NCBI GenBank assembly: GCA_019916065.1
Contig: CM034244.1
Coordinates: forward strand, 24,296,471 to 24,360,470
Source: Vitellaria paradoxa
Taxonomy: Eukaryota > Streptophyta > Magnoliopsida > Ericales > Sapotaceae
Direction of reading: 5' to 3'
Length of the DNA stretch: 64,000 nt
The translations under genes and the position numbers were made by a program. The notes under the pieces were generated by a model. That model saw nothing but the letters and a program-made list of their open reading frames with translations. It was not told the origin of the DNA and searched no databases. Shown piece by piece: positions 1-11,952 of this stretch (positions within the stretch are counted from its first letter, which is position 1; every line of letters starts with the position of its first letter).

Positions 1-963
1 AGCAGAAAAATAAAAGAAGAAGTAGAGGAAACAAACTCCACTAAAGTAATGCGAAATAGAAACTTGCATTGTATTGAATGCTTGAACAATTCTTGAATCC
101 AAAACTTAAATGCAAAACTCAAGAAGAATCTCTTTCTAAAAATCCTAAGAACTCTAAAAAAGGAAAACCAAAAATATAAAACAGCTCTCTCCAGTTTGTA
201 CATAAGGTATTTATACAATGAAGAAAAACTCTAAAAATAAATGCTGGCGGAGTTGTGACATCTGGATGTCACTATGGTATCTAGAGAGGAAGAGCAAAGA
301 TTGGCTGAAAATTTGACTAAGTGTTAGGTCAGGTTACACGCTGGCATTCGGACAGTGTCTAGACTCTAGGAAGCTTCTTAATTTTTTTTCTGTCCTTTTT
401 CTTGACCTCTGTCGGCATTTTTCTCTATGATCATTTTCAGCATAAAGACTCACTTTCACTACAGCTTCAGTGGGTTTTGTTAACCAAGCCATTACCTATG
501 AGTCACCAGCTCATTCTTTAACAGGCACGCATTCAGAGCCTTAGACTCCTCCCACTGCTTAGGAGCTTACGGTTTCATATTCTATTTCACTCCTTGATGG
601 GGGTTCTTTTCACATTCCCTCATGGTATTACTTCACTATCGGTTACCCAAGAGTATTCATTCCAACTGGCAGTCACAATTTCTTCGAATATGTCCATAAA
701 TTCATTTGAGATGTGAGTAAAACCCAAATTGGGGAAGAATATGGTCCTTAGGCTCCCTTTACTAGAACTATGTTTCTATTTATTTTTGTTTTGAATTGGT
801 CAGAAGCTCTTCTACCTTTAAGCAACTTCTACCAACATCCGCACATAAGAACAATTATTTTTAAGCAACCAAAATTAAACTAAAACATATGCATTATGAT
901 GAATATTTGTAGTTAATAGCAATGGAAATCAAGGTTTATGATTACTCTTTTCAAGCGTAATCA
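1..963 (-). mobile_element. Partial 3' LTR of an Athila-like Ty3/gypsy element
   Basis: Read on the minus strand, the LTR begins at 963 with TGATTACGCTTGAAAAGAG, just after a purine-rich tract. It runs off the left edge of the window. The first bases match the start of the LTR at 20279 (TGATTACACTTGAAAAGTG), and both can fold into a short hairpin. The LTR's end and any target duplication lie outside the window, so its full length is unknown. The assignment rests on the polypurine tract, on the similarity to the second element, and on pol fragments of the same orientation up to 7800. Confidence 0.65.
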
Positions 964-975
964 TACTCCCAACTT
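964..975 (-). other. Polypurine tract of the minus-strand Athila-like element
   Basis: On the minus strand this reads AAGTTGGGAGTA immediately before the LTR start. It follows a 'ggactag-aat' context that also precedes the polypurine tract of the element ending at 17657. It would prime plus-strand DNA synthesis. Confidence 0.55.
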
Positions 976-3169
976 GCACATTACTAGTCCTTAACAATGA
1001 AATGTTTATACCATAATAAAATCATATTTTCTCTTTTTGTTGGAATCATGACTACACTTAACTACGTGTAGTAAGCCTTTTGAACCCCTAGGTTCCCCCT
1101 AGTGTATAAGTAAAGTTACGTGATGGTTTGTATTGAATCTACCCTTAAAAGTCCTAACTAGTTTTTAGTATTAATATCAATTAAACAAAATCCTAGTTCA
1201 GTCCCAATGGCAAACAAGTCATATCATTCAAAAGTTGTATAATGCTTTTCAACATACATCAAACTTAGCCATCTTGCAGTCATTCAACTTTAAGTGTATC
1301 AATTCATATCACCCATTCAAATCAACTATCAAGTATGACCAAAGGCCACGGCTTTGACTGCAAGTGTCACTAGGTTGTTCAATCAACAAACAAATTCACT
1401 CTAGAAAAGGTCTCTCACTCATAGTTCATGCAAGAATGAAAAGGAAATTTTGTGCACTGAACCCAATCAAGATGTGAATAAAGATGTAAAATACGAGTGA
1501 TCATAACTTTATGGAAGCATGTATTATTGCATTAATCAAGGCTACCCTATTCAACCACCCAAATTAGATTAATGTTCTTAAAAATGCCTTTCACTTAAAG
1601 TCTGTTAGGTCTTTCATTAGCTTGTAGCTTTGTGATGGGGTGTTGGGTAAACAAATGAAGGATAGGGAATTCAAAGTGCATGTTAAGGGATTGAATGGAT
1701 GGTGCATTATCTTTTCTTCTTCCCCCCCTTAACTTCTCCTTCTCCAGTTTCTTACACACCCACTTAGGAACCAACACTCAAAGCTTTCTTAGAAATTTCT
1801 TTTTTTTTTTATCTGATTACCTTTTATCTTTCCACATTTTCTCTTCATTTGCAAGCTCTTCCTTATTTACCTTGTCACGAATGTTGCACCAATATCTCAT
1901 GACATACAACGATTGGCTTATCTAAATAACTACGATTAAAAGTTTATTTGATGTGGCTAGAACAAGGAAATTTATTATTAATTTTTTGATGTGGCTAGAA
2001 CAAAGAAATTTCTTATGGGCTCTAATCCTTAACACACTCCCATTTTAACAATGTCAATTTACAAGTTTTCAATATTCTCGAAAAGGTTTATACTTAGTTT
2101 AAATTTTATTCCTTGTTTAAGACTGAAATCAAGCCATTCATTATCTTTACTAATCAATACCAACCTAAAGTTAATTAAGAATATGCAAGCATGGTGCATT
2201 CTATGCTAAGTCAAATCTTCTAAGTTCAAAATGTGCCTTAATTTGAAAAATTTTTGCCGATTCAATATATTCGTCATGCGACTCCACCCCCAACTTAAAA
2301 CACACATTATCCTTACTGTGTCCAAAATAGTCTATGTGGGTCTATAGTGTGCACGGAAGCATGATGACAGGCATAACAAGAAACTTAACCAAGCTTGAAA
2401 ATAGATAAGTAGGCATCTCCTAATTAACTCTAAACCCCCAACTTTAACTCATAACACTTTCACACAAAAGATGGCACATGTTGGATAGAGTGAAGTAATA
2501 ACTGTAAAGAGGGTGAGTACGGTAAATCTCACCTAACAGAAGTACAAAAAATAATGAAATAGTACTCAAGAGAGGAAGAAAAAAACTCAATTGAGGGACA
2601 AAGAGTCCCCCTCATCGTCAGAATTAGCAGTGGGAGCATCCTCCAATTCAAACTCATTGATCTCCTCCCACTGTCACTAAAAAAATTGGTGTGGTGATAT
2701 GAATCTCAAGGATAGTAGCAGCTGTGGGGGATAGGTAACATGTTGCCCTCAATGAAAGCGTCATTTGGCTAGGAATCTGGATCAAATTCTGTAGCATCCT
2801 TATCGAGGTCAACTCCCATATCTTCCTTAAACAGTTTGTGGAGATCAAATGCCTCTCCCTAGATATTAGTGGTCCTGAATTTACTCAACTCATCCATTCT
2901 AAGTGTGGTAGATACCTATACTTTTGGAACAGTTCATAATGTATGTAAAGTAGTCACAAGACCATCATGGCAATGTGTAATAGGGGATGAATGAATTCAA
3001 GAGAATAAGAATAAAAATAAAAATAATAAAAAGAAATAAAGCTAGTTAAAGGAAGAACAATTGAAGTACATTAACCAAGTCTAAAATATTAGAGTTCTAG
3101 GTTACAAATAAGAGTTCTGTTCTATCCTATACTCGAAAATACATAAAAATATAAAAAGAAGTAAAAATA
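976..3169 (-). other. 3' untranslated region of the minus-strand Athila-like element
   Basis: No coding domain is visible. The reverse complement resembles the 3' internal region of the element at 11953-19402. Around 1068-1105 (minus) the words 'cactagggggaacctaggggtt' split over the 17440-17475 equivalent can be matched, and around 2285-2350 the 'acattaaggacaatgt...aggttgggg' context matches 15847-15880. The two therefore share ancestry over roughly 1.5 kb. Confidence 0.5.
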
Positions 3170-4247
3170 ATACTAGTGTTCTTGCTCCTATTCTGGTCCT
3201 GGAAAGGGTGGTATAGCTTCATAGTGATGCTCATAGAGGCTCCTAAGTATCCGACAATTCTCAGCCTTGATTAACTAAATATGTCCCATTCGGTCCTTAA
3301 TGCAGCCAATGGCAAGTCGTTTTCTTTTGATCATGGCTATTATCTGACTCTTAGCCACATTCTCTTCTTCCCTTGCTTGCCAGTTGCTCACTGCCCCTGC
3401 TTGCAGGCTAGTTGCCCATCTCTTCCTTTATTGTGTCACATACCCCAAAGCTTTCGTATAAGAGTTATAGTTCAATGGTTAAGGGCCTTGTGCTATTTAG
3501 AGATTATCAATTATGCGTGCCCCTTTCAGTCAAAAGATCTAGGTAATAATACCCCCATCAGAAATCCCGCCCTACCTCTTTGGGTACTGCTTATAACTAT
3601 TGCCACTAGTAGATGGATAGTTCAATGGTCATTCCTATTCCTGTGACATGGAGCAACCTAGCCCTCTTTTCACTACACCCTGAGTTCCGACTTAAGGCTA
3701 AGAGGTTTGAACAGCTGGGCATGTAATAGCCCAGTACTTGTCATAAAGGTCTGAAACCTTACTTTGGCCAGTAGTCGGCCACTCTAGTCCCTCAAGTTAA
3801 ACTTCTGCAGCAATATCCTAATGCTTGGTGCCTGTTAGAATGATAGGGAAAGTCGGGCCTCTAGGGGCATCGCAGGTGAAAGAACAAGGAAAATGCAATA
3901 GGGTTTATCCTAATTTTTGCTCCCCTCACATAATTGATAATTTTCTCTTTCCCTTCCTCATCTTCTATCATGTCATTTTTTATGTTTGCAAAAAATTCTC
4001 TAATTACATCCGGGGCACACTAGTGATAGAAATGGGTAAAGTGAAGCCACCCACATCCCTCAAAGTTTTGGAGCCACAATAACTCTTCCCTTTTAAAATG
4101 TTATATTATCCAAGTTCTCTCTATGACAATTGGTTCGTCTACCCAAAAACTCCCAAATTCAAGTTCCGCCTATTTCTTCCAAAATATATGTGTGACAAGC
4201 GAGGTAGAACTGGTTCTACGGTTCGTAGGTGTTTTTCGAGGGCCCAT
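3170..4247 (-). pseudogene. Third ORF of an Athila-like element (plant transposon protein domain), broken
   Basis: An ATG at 4247 opens a minus-strand reading frame. With several stops and frameshifts it can be followed towards 3170. Short recognisable pieces are an N-terminal basic stretch, a motif like 'VIREFFANI', and 'EGKEKIINYVRG' near 3950-4030. Further on comes a lysine-rich piece around 3300. This is the pattern of the 'putative plant transposon protein' domain found downstream of pol in Athila elements, in the position where other elements carry an env-like gene. Its function in the family is not established. It lies downstream of the integrase fragments on the same strand, as expected for this lineage. 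Stops occur inside the N-terminal third, so no product is expected. The domain assignment is by eye and should be treated as probable. Confidence 0.5.
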
Positions 4248-4997
4248 TTTTTTTTAAAATTAATAATAAAAATAAAAAATAAAAATCAATGATGGTGGTC
4301 CCTACTTTGTCTTCTTCACAGATGGCAATTCCTAAGTCCATCCACAAGTGGTAGCCCACTTTATTTTGCCTAAAAGTTAAAAAACCACACATGTGGTTCT
4401 CGTAAGGGTGAGGAGTTTAAAGAGAGAAAGAATGTACCTTGCAAGAGGTACTAGAGAGAATCCCACAAAGAAAATGAAGAATGAGTTGAGGGCTTGAAAA
4501 AACTCATGAATTTTTGGTCCTTCACGCTTGAAAACACTAGATTAATATTTTTCTTCAAAATGGCCGAAAAAGGGTCAAAAACCATCGAAGAGAGAGATAC
4601 GAGACAGGGTGTAGAGAGAGAGTGGGTGCATGTGATCTGATTGCAGGTAAATGATTCAAAATTACAGTTACAGGCGCACCGTGTCCAGACAGTGCATTAG
4701 CGTTCGAATGTTAATGATCAAAAAGTAAGAGTCTTGGGTAGACTGTTCCTGCATCTAGATGGTAAGTTGGTGTTTGGATACTAGTGAAGAAAAGTTGAGT
4801 ATTTTATCCTCTCACTAAGAAATGAGAAGAAAGACTCGATCCTAATGCTATGACATGAATTTTTAGACTTCTACATGAAATGAAATAGGGTACGACAATT
4901 TTGACAAGAGATTATTCGAAGGGTGGGGGATCTTGGAGATTCTTTGATTCGATTGCACCAATGAAATTATCCAAGTATTGCTTGAGATGGTGACCAT
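4248..4997. other. Spacer between integrase end and third ORF; nothing else seen
   Basis: This is AT-rich non-coding sequence with no open frame that matches a family I recognise. It sits between the pol relic and the downstream ORF of the minus-strand element and is presumably part of that element. Confidence 0.4.
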
Positions 4998-5240
4998 TCA
5001 CTTTGAAGCGATTCTTATTTTTTTTGGATTCTCAATCTCAACTACCCCATGTGGCGTCCCTGGAGAGAGATGAAGCCTTGATTTATAAAGTGCTTTCCAT
5101 CCTTCATGAAAAACTCTTCGAGCAATGTGCTTGTCATGAAGGTTCTTCATTCTTTCTTTGGAGATACTTACATTTTTAAATGCATCATTACGTAGCTTAT
5201 CCATTTTCACAATTTGTAGCTTATGGTGCAACCTTGCTTA
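4998..5240 (-). pseudogene. Integrase C-terminal fragment, Athila-like
   Basis: The minus-strand frame reads LRNDAFKNVSISKERMKNLHDKHIARR. It aligns with the equivalent stretch of the element at 27256-27330 ([27 protein letters not shown]). This is the linker and start of the integrase C-terminal DNA-binding region of Ty3/gypsy elements. The upstream part, including the last third of the catalytic core, is missing: between this fragment and the core at 6787 about 110 expected codons are absent and an unrelated 1.5-kb insertion is present. The fragment ends in a stop at about 4998, before the rest of the C-terminal domain. Confidence 0.75.
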
Positions 5241-6786
5241 ATTATAGTGCTCTTTAGTGTTCAAAAATATGCTTAATTTCTATTTCCAAATAGAAATTAA
5301 TTAATGAAGGAAAGATCTAATAGTCTTTTGGATGAGAAAAAACATGTACTACAAGTTGATTTATTTCCTATCGAGAATACCTCATTCAAGGTAAGTTATT
5401 TGTTATATATGTATATAGATATAGTTTAATTATAGTGCTCTCTAGTGTTCAAAAATATGCTTAATTTCTATTTCCAAAAAGGAATTAATTAATGATGGAA
5501 AGATCTAATATTTTTTTTTGGAAGGAAACAAACATATACTGCAGCTTAATTAATTACCTATCTAACATATCACACTCAAGGTAAGCTATTTGTTGGGCGA
5601 CAACGGAGATATATGAAATTTCCCCATATACTTATTACTCTAATCATGAATTTCCTTAAAAACTTTCATATTCGAATCAATTTCACTAAAAACTTCAATC
5701 ATTTTTAATCAATTTTATATAACAATCAATTTCCCAAAAAATTTCAATTTTAATCACGAATTTGCATTAAATCAAAAATTTTGAACTATAGATAAAATGC
5801 TACTAAATAGACGAATAAACAAAAATTATTGAAGTACAATCCAACCCAAAACCAAAGAATAACTCATATTCTTAAAATTATTTTAATACTATTACTTGCA
5901 AAGCAGTGAAAAAAATCAAGGATGACACACCTGCTTTTGAGTTCAAAGTACGAAATCGTGAAGATGGTAATGTCTATCATAAATCAAATGTAAGTCAATT
6001 TACAAATGTAGCTTTTGACATCGAAAACCTTTCAACAACAAAGCCAAGTAGGAGTAAAGACGATCTTGTCACCGACAGAAAATTGAATTTACGAACCACC
6101 GAAACTAAAACTCTAAATATTATTGAGAATGAAGAGAGAGAAAATGTTATATATATAATGTATATATATGTGTTTGAGAAACCAAAACCCTAAACATTGT
6201 TAAGAACGAAGAGAGAGAAAACACTATATATAAAATGTCTATGTATATGTGTTTAAGAAATTATATGTGCTAAAGCGTCAACGGCAGCGTTATGTTTTGA
6301 ATTTCGAATTTTGGAAGGAAGACATTGATAGCGTAACTAAAATGAAGGTGCAGGGATTGCTGGAATTTTTTGTTTAATTTATGTTTTGAAATTTTAATTC
6401 ATAAGATTAATTGATTTTTTAAAAATTATTTTTAAGGTTTTATTTTAGTGATAATAAAACTTATCACTGTATATGTTTCATTGATGGAAAATAAAATTTG
6501 TCACAATAAAAAAATTTTAATCTTGCCAAAGCATTAAATTTTTAGTGCCAATTTCCTTCCTAACTTTTAGTGACGAGATTCAGTGACAACAAAAGATCTT
6601 TCTCACTAATTATTAATGTTTCAATAACAATTTGCGTTACTTGTCATTAAAAAAAAAAATCTTAAAATGTATTTTCAGTGACAACAAAAAAATCTTGTCA
6701 CTGAATAACATATATTGTGACAATATTTTTTATTGTCATTGAAGACTTGTCACTGTAGCTTACTTTTTTTTTTTTTTTTTGTAGTG
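5241..6786. mobile_element. CACTA-like transposon relic inside the integrase
   Basis: The right edge reads TTTTTGTAGTG, the reverse complement of a CACTACAAAAA terminus typical of plant CACTA elements. Between about 6480 and 6786 the word 'agtgaca(a)' recurs in both orientations, as subterminal repeats of such elements do. No matching CACTA terminus is seen on the left. Instead there is a direct duplication of roughly 170-190 bp (start 5241 and start 5429). About 330 bp of integrase are missing around it, so either the insertion was followed by deletion or the element is truncated. No transposase is encoded. Confidence 0.55.
5906..6193 (+). other. 95-codon open frame inside the CACTA-like relic, unrecognised
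   Basis: An open frame begins with MKKIKDDTPAFEFKVRN and continues through a charged, non-repetitive stretch before degenerating into AT-rich codons. It stands out from the surrounding AT-rich sequence by its balanced composition over the first 60 codons. I do not recognise the family. It could be a captured piece of a host exon, or chance. Confidence 0.2.
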
Positions 6787-7800
6787 ACAACGCCATACTT
6801 GCACATACATAATCCTACTAGTCTATTACAGAAATATTTCCCTCCATCACTAATGATGGCTCTAGGGACTCCAAAACATGAGAAAATGTTTTATGGAGAA
6901 AGTTAAGTACCACCATATGACCATCAGTCCTTGTGGAAACAGCTTTCACCCATTTAGATACATAATCCACACCCACTAGGATGTACTTGTAACCAAATGA
7001 GACAGGAAAGGGTCCCATGAAATCGATGCCCCAGCAGTAAAAAACCTTAAGTATAAGGATGAGGGACAACATCATCATGTTATGCCTAGTCAAGCTTTCT
7101 AAACTTTGGCATCTATCACATGAAATATAGAAGCTTTGAATGTCTTTTAAAAGGGTAGGCCAATAGAATCCGCTTTGAAGTATATTTGTGAATGTCTTCT
7201 TCAGTGAAAAATGGCCACGACAAGCTTACAAATGGCAGAACTGCAGGATACCTAGTACTTTCCACTAAGAAATGCATCATCGAATCACTTGATCAAGGCA
7301 ATATTTGAAGAGAGAAAGGTTGCCCCAAAAGAACATTTGGACATTTCTCAAGAATTTCTTCTTGTCCAAAGGGCTCCATTTAGTAGGAATTTGTTTGGTC
7401 ACCAAGTAGTTAGCAATGTTTGCATACCATAGTGGCATGGTAGACATGATTGCTATCATGTTTAAAAACTGCTCATCTAGAAGCTATCGTTAATTTCAAT
7501 GTCTTCTTTACTAAGTATCTCTTCTAGTAGATGCAATAGGTGATCCACTATGACATTTTCCACCCTCTTCTTATCTTTATTGGTAAGGTCAAACTGTTAC
7601 AATAATAAAATACATCAAATTAAGTAAGGTTTGGCTTCTTGCTTGGTTAATAGATATTTTAACACAGAATGGTTAATGAAAATAGTTACTGTTGACCCAA
7701 TAAGATAAGAACGAAAAGTTTCGAGTGTAAAGAAAATAGCCACAAGCTTTTTACAATATTTAATACTTATAGTTGAATGTTGCTTTACTGATTAAGTTTT
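6787..7800 (-). pseudogene. Integrase core and RNase H fragment, Athila-like, broken
   Basis: Reading leftward from 7800, the first recognisable piece is the C-terminal half of RNase H (ETFRSYLIGSTVTIFINHS, then KYLLTKQEAKPYLI) at about 7600-7740. It continues through 'VENVIVDHLL' near 7550. Then come a linker (MPLWYANIANYLVTKQIPTKW, 7400-7450), the zinc-binding region ending in SCDRCQ near 7110, and the integrase core ([27 protein letters not shown], 6950-7040, with the first catalytic Asp). The core breaks off after the KYGV motif at the CACTA-like insertion. Stops and frameshifts are scattered through it. Homology to the pol of the element at 24564-27588 is clear throughout. Similarity stops abruptly near 7800, so reverse transcriptase, protease and gag are missing. 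Confidence 0.8.
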
Positions 7801-9412
7801 CTTATCGTAGGACATGTCAAAGTGACAGAATTCAACAAAAAACAAACAATTAGTAAAATGCCAATTGTACCTCTAGAGCTAGGGAGAAGTCAAGCTGAAA
7901 CACCACATCAAGGCAAAAGGTCACCAGACTTCCCAGACGTGTCCCATACACCAAACTGAGGATCCCTACATAAAAAAAGAGCCAGAATCTAGAATCAAGG
8001 TTTAATTTAGTTTAGAAGTCAAGAACGGCCTCTCCCGATGCACCCGAAGATCGGTATCAATTGGAATGCCCAAATCCAACATCCCAGGACATGCAAAAGA
8101 ATATAGATGTGGGCTTAGAATAGCCAAAATGCCATTGTAGAGGTCATCTGAGTACTATCGACTCAAAATAGCTCCTACCGATAAAAAGGAAGCTATTGGC
8201 GCCCCAGACACAATTTGAGCATCTAGATGAAGTCAAAATGCCCTAAAATTGCTTAAGAATATCAAAGTTTCATCTCCTGAGGTAATAGCATAGCTAGGTC
8301 TGGCCAAGCCAAACCTTAGAAGGTCCCTCCATAGCTTCGACTGTAGATTTTGCTAATAGTTTATAAATTTATAAAGGCATCTCAGAGTCCCACCGATGGC
8401 ATTTTAGAATCCTCATACTCAAAAATGGTAGGAGAAGTCAACAAAGAGGTGCCTCCAAGGGTCAGACATAAGGATTGGTAGACCCTGCCTCTATTTTAAC
8501 TCATTTCAGAGTGGTATGCTTGAAACTACAACTAGAGGAGGTGATCACTTCCATTGTATTCACCTCCTCCAATGTGATTGAAGTGTTTCTTACAGAATGA
8601 TGGCACAGTAAATTAGAATCTCTGACAGTCCGATCCTAACCCGTAATGTTGTCTTGTACCCTAGTGTGGTGTCTATCAAAGAGTCTCTAATGCTTAAGTT
8701 AGCAAGGGAATTGAGAAAGTATTTTAATAGAGTGAGACCTACATGGGCATGATGCATGTGAGCCTTACACAATTATGCTTTCCCTCTAGATCAAATTATG
8801 CCACGTGTATTGTAGATCCCAAGGTTGATTCCCTTAATTAGTTATCAAAATCATTAAGTAACAAGTAGCACTTTGATAAGTGAGAATCATGGAATATGCT
8901 AAAATATGGTTATGTATGTGATTGTGACGTAAGCAATCTTATCTTTAATACATTGATCGATTAGCCTGACCGAGGTCCAAATCGTTTGGTCAGATCAGGT
9001 CTTAATCATGGTCATTTGGGTAACCTTATTCAATTGGCTGCACCCTATTAGATGCCCTCGATTCCATCGGTCACCGAAGAAGACTAAGAGGAATCTAACG
9101 ATTGCCTCATAATTTATTCTACTTTCAATCGAGTTCAGGCTATCAGATGCCCCCAGTTCAGTTGGATAAGGAGATCGAGAGAATTTAAAGATTACACTGG
9201 CTTGGAAATATGTACGCATTAAATACGGTTGGCACACGTGTGATTGTTAAAAGGATGGAACGCTCCCACTACTTTATTACGTGTCATGTATGTACTGTCC
9301 ATAGTGTCCAAGGTGTCAGATATTTCATTATGTTTATTTTAGGCCTCTGGATCAACCTAAATCTTGGCTATCAATTTCAAGAAGGGAACACTGAAGAGTT
9401 TTTCTTCTTTTG
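7801..9412. other. Unassigned region upstream of the gypsy-type gene relic
   Basis: No coding similarity is recognisable. The base composition is more balanced than in the flanks. The only local structure noticed is a short inverted repeat (ggaggtga ... tcacctcc) around 8536-8573. It may include the promoter or an LTR of the element carrying the gene that follows. Confidence 0.3.
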
Positions 9413-9422
9413 CTATAAATAG
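9413..9422 (+). promoter_or_regulatory. TATA box (CTATAAATAG) upstream of the gypsy-type gene relic
   Basis: A good TATA-box match lies about 350 bp before the ATG at 9770. A GTAAGA donor near 9547 and a TCCTAG acceptor near 9750 could define an intron in the 5' untranslated region. This is inference from spacing and consensus only. Confidence 0.45.
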
Positions 9423-9769
9423 AAAAGAAAAACATTAGTTCTACTTTTACGCAAAATCACTCCTCACTCTTTCATTGCTGTAACTATATTTGAAGTTGCT
9501 TTATTGCTCCCATTTCTTCCTTCTGAATTCTCATATTACTCTTAACTGGTAAGAATTTTTGTTGTTTTTTCTCAGAGTTTCTCCTCTTTTCTCATTTTCT
9601 TATTCATATACTCTGCCTGTTGAATTGGAGTGTGTATTTTTTGAAAATAACTGTAGATTCCCAAATCCTTTAAGGTTTGTAGAAAACCCTAAATACTCAA
9701 ATCTATCATTGGTGGTTTATTTTTACATTGTATTTTTATCATTTGTCCTAGCTAAATTTGTCCATTACC

Positions 9770-11952
9770 ATGGGTAACCCAGAGAAAGTCCATGTTGTTA
9801 GTGATGAAAAGTCAGATGAAGATGGGTTGGTCATCTGCCAAAGTAGAGCACCCAGTACCCCAGGCACCAGTGGGCACTGGGTAGATGATACTGGACATAT
9901 TGTCGATGCATTCAAGTCCAGAGTTGGAAAGAAACGCCCCCATATCACCATGACTAGTGATTGATGCCCTTTTTGAGGTAGAGGGCATCAAATCCATTAT
10001 CACTATACGAAGGATTTTGAAATTAATTTTTGATTTCCAATTCCCCTCAAATCTTACCTACCAAGTCTTAGGGGAGAATGATTCGGCATGCTCACTGAGA
10101 CAAGGAGAGATCACTTTGTACAATGTAGCACTACTCAGAGACCTCCGATTTTCATTACAAAGGTTCATTTGGGAGGTGCTCACTGGCCTCGGCCTGTCGA
10201 TGGGTCAGATCACATTGAACAGCTAGCGAATCCTAATCAGGTGCGCAATGTTCTAGGCAGTTACCATGGGACACGATCTAGCCCTAAGCGAATTCCTACA
10301 TTTTTACAAGATCACAGAGAAGGGCTCAGGCTGGTGGTACTTTTCAGCTAGGAAACCAGAATTTAACTTTGTCACCAACATGCCCACGTCCAACAAAAGT
10401 TGGAAGGAAAATTACTTTTTCATCCAGGGGCCACCTGGGACTTTCAGATCTGGGAGATCGACGAAGAGAAGAAGGTTCGATTCCCTTGAGTCTGGGGTCA
10501 GCCAACCTTAAAAGGGATGTTTGGGTCTCTCAATTAGGTTTTGTCAACTCTCTTAAGTCTTTGGGTTCTAACTTCCTTTCTTTGTTAAATCTGTTTAGCT
10601 CGAAAGCCACTTACTTTGACCCCCGAGCAAAAGGATTGTAAAGAAGAATCAGCTTCAAGAGATGAAATATCTAATTGCAATAGAGAACCTAGCTCTCTAT
10701 CTGCTCAGTCTTGAGCCCACAACCAAAGCCTTGGTGGCCAAATGTGAGTGAAGTGAGTTTAGGAGTTACATTTTTTATGAATTCCTATACTTTTAATTTT
10801 CCTCACTCTTTTTTATCTTTTCTTCGACAGATAATACTATTGTCGAGCTAACCGAATGAGTGAAGGAATAGACTGAACCATAAGAAATGTTCGACTTCAC
10901 TTATCTGAGTAGGGCAGATAAGGCCCCATAGAAGCCTCCAAAGGAGTTTGCCCCTAAAAAGGTGAGAACAATTAAGGCTAAGGTTACTGCTCCCCCTACT
11001 CAACAACAAAAAGTGACCTCTATTCCCCCATAACAAAAAGAGGTCACCCACACTCACTCTTCCCTATCCAGGGCTACGATATTGGGGTTCGGATCATAAG
11101 CTGGGGCTTCTTTGTGCTAATCTCTCATTGCTAGCAATGAGGTAACTTGGCAAAAGCCACTACTGATGATGGCGGATAAAGATATGTCACCATTCTAGGG
11201 CTTACAAAGCACGAAGATGGCTTATGACATGAACCACAATTTATTCAAGGTAAGTTTGCATACTTCATTCAGTTCAAATTTGTGCTTTTTTTTTCTCTTT
11301 TTCTTTTCTTCTCTTCTTTTTTTTCTTTTATTAAACTTATTCTTTTCTTTTTTTCTTTTATGTTGTTCAGACCATGATCAGGTCCTATGCCATGTTCACG
11401 CAGCTGGCAAACAGAAAAAGAGCCCTCGCTGAGGAGAAGATGAGGCAAAAAGAAACCCTTACTAACCTTGGGGCTGCTAAAGACGTCAATACTGTCACCC
11501 AAGTGGAAAAGGAGAAGGTTCTTAGGCATAAGCGAAAAATGATCGAAGAGAATTAAAGCCTAAGAACCAAACGTGCCAGCCTCTCCAAACAGCTAGAGGT
11601 AAGGAAGTCATTAAGGGCTGTAGCTGAGTGAAAAATCGAAGATCTCACTAAAGGACTGCGCACCACAAAAGACTCAACCATTGAAAATTTTAAAAACATA
11701 GATGATTTTCAAACCTTGATCATACTTGTGTTTCTTTAAGGGTTCGAGTACTACAAAGAGAAGTTTGCTGCCACTTTCCCAAACCTTGATGTATAAAAAA
11801 TAAGCCTGGCTGTGCCACCAACGAGGAACCACAAAGCAAAGGGCCTGAGGATGGTGAAGAGCTCATTGATATTGAAGAACATTTTGAGGGCACTAAGTTA
11901 AGCAAAGAGACCACTGGAGGGACCAATGCTTAAACTAAAGATGTAGGTGGTT
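9770..11952 (+). pseudogene. 'Putative gypsy type transposon' (Transposase_28-like) gene, 5' part
   Basis: The start is ATG 9770 in a strong context (ACCATGGG). The first about 64 codons are acidic and end in a stop at 9961. The recognisable domain follows in shifted frames. A piece with QFPSNLTYQVLGEND and 'RQGEITLYNVALLRDLRF' lies at 10030-10190. A second with LSEFLHFYKITEKGSGWWYF and 'NMPTSNKSWKENYFF' lies at 10280-10440. This matches the plant 'putative gypsy type transposon' family. A likely intron (GTAAGT near 11249 to TTCAG near 11370) separates a lysine/glutamate-rich coiled-coil part (11371-11700). Several stops and at least two frameshifts make it non-functional. The reading frame runs straight into the element at 11953 and resumes after it at 19403. 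The family's molecular function is unknown. Confidence 0.65.
11948..11952. repeat. 5-bp target-site duplication TGGTT (left copy; right copy 19403-19407)
   Basis: TGGTT immediately precedes the left LTR and immediately follows the right LTR. This defines 11953-19402 as one insertion. Confidence 0.9.

Noticed and set aside
1595..1925. Open frames on both strands in the left region
   Set aside because: Overlapping frames driven by a T-rich stretch, no family resemblance; the region is retrotransposon 3' UTR.
8534..8575. Short inverted repeat ggaggtga...tcacctcc
   Set aside because: Only 8-10 bp arms, with no terminator-like or element context; expected by chance over this length.
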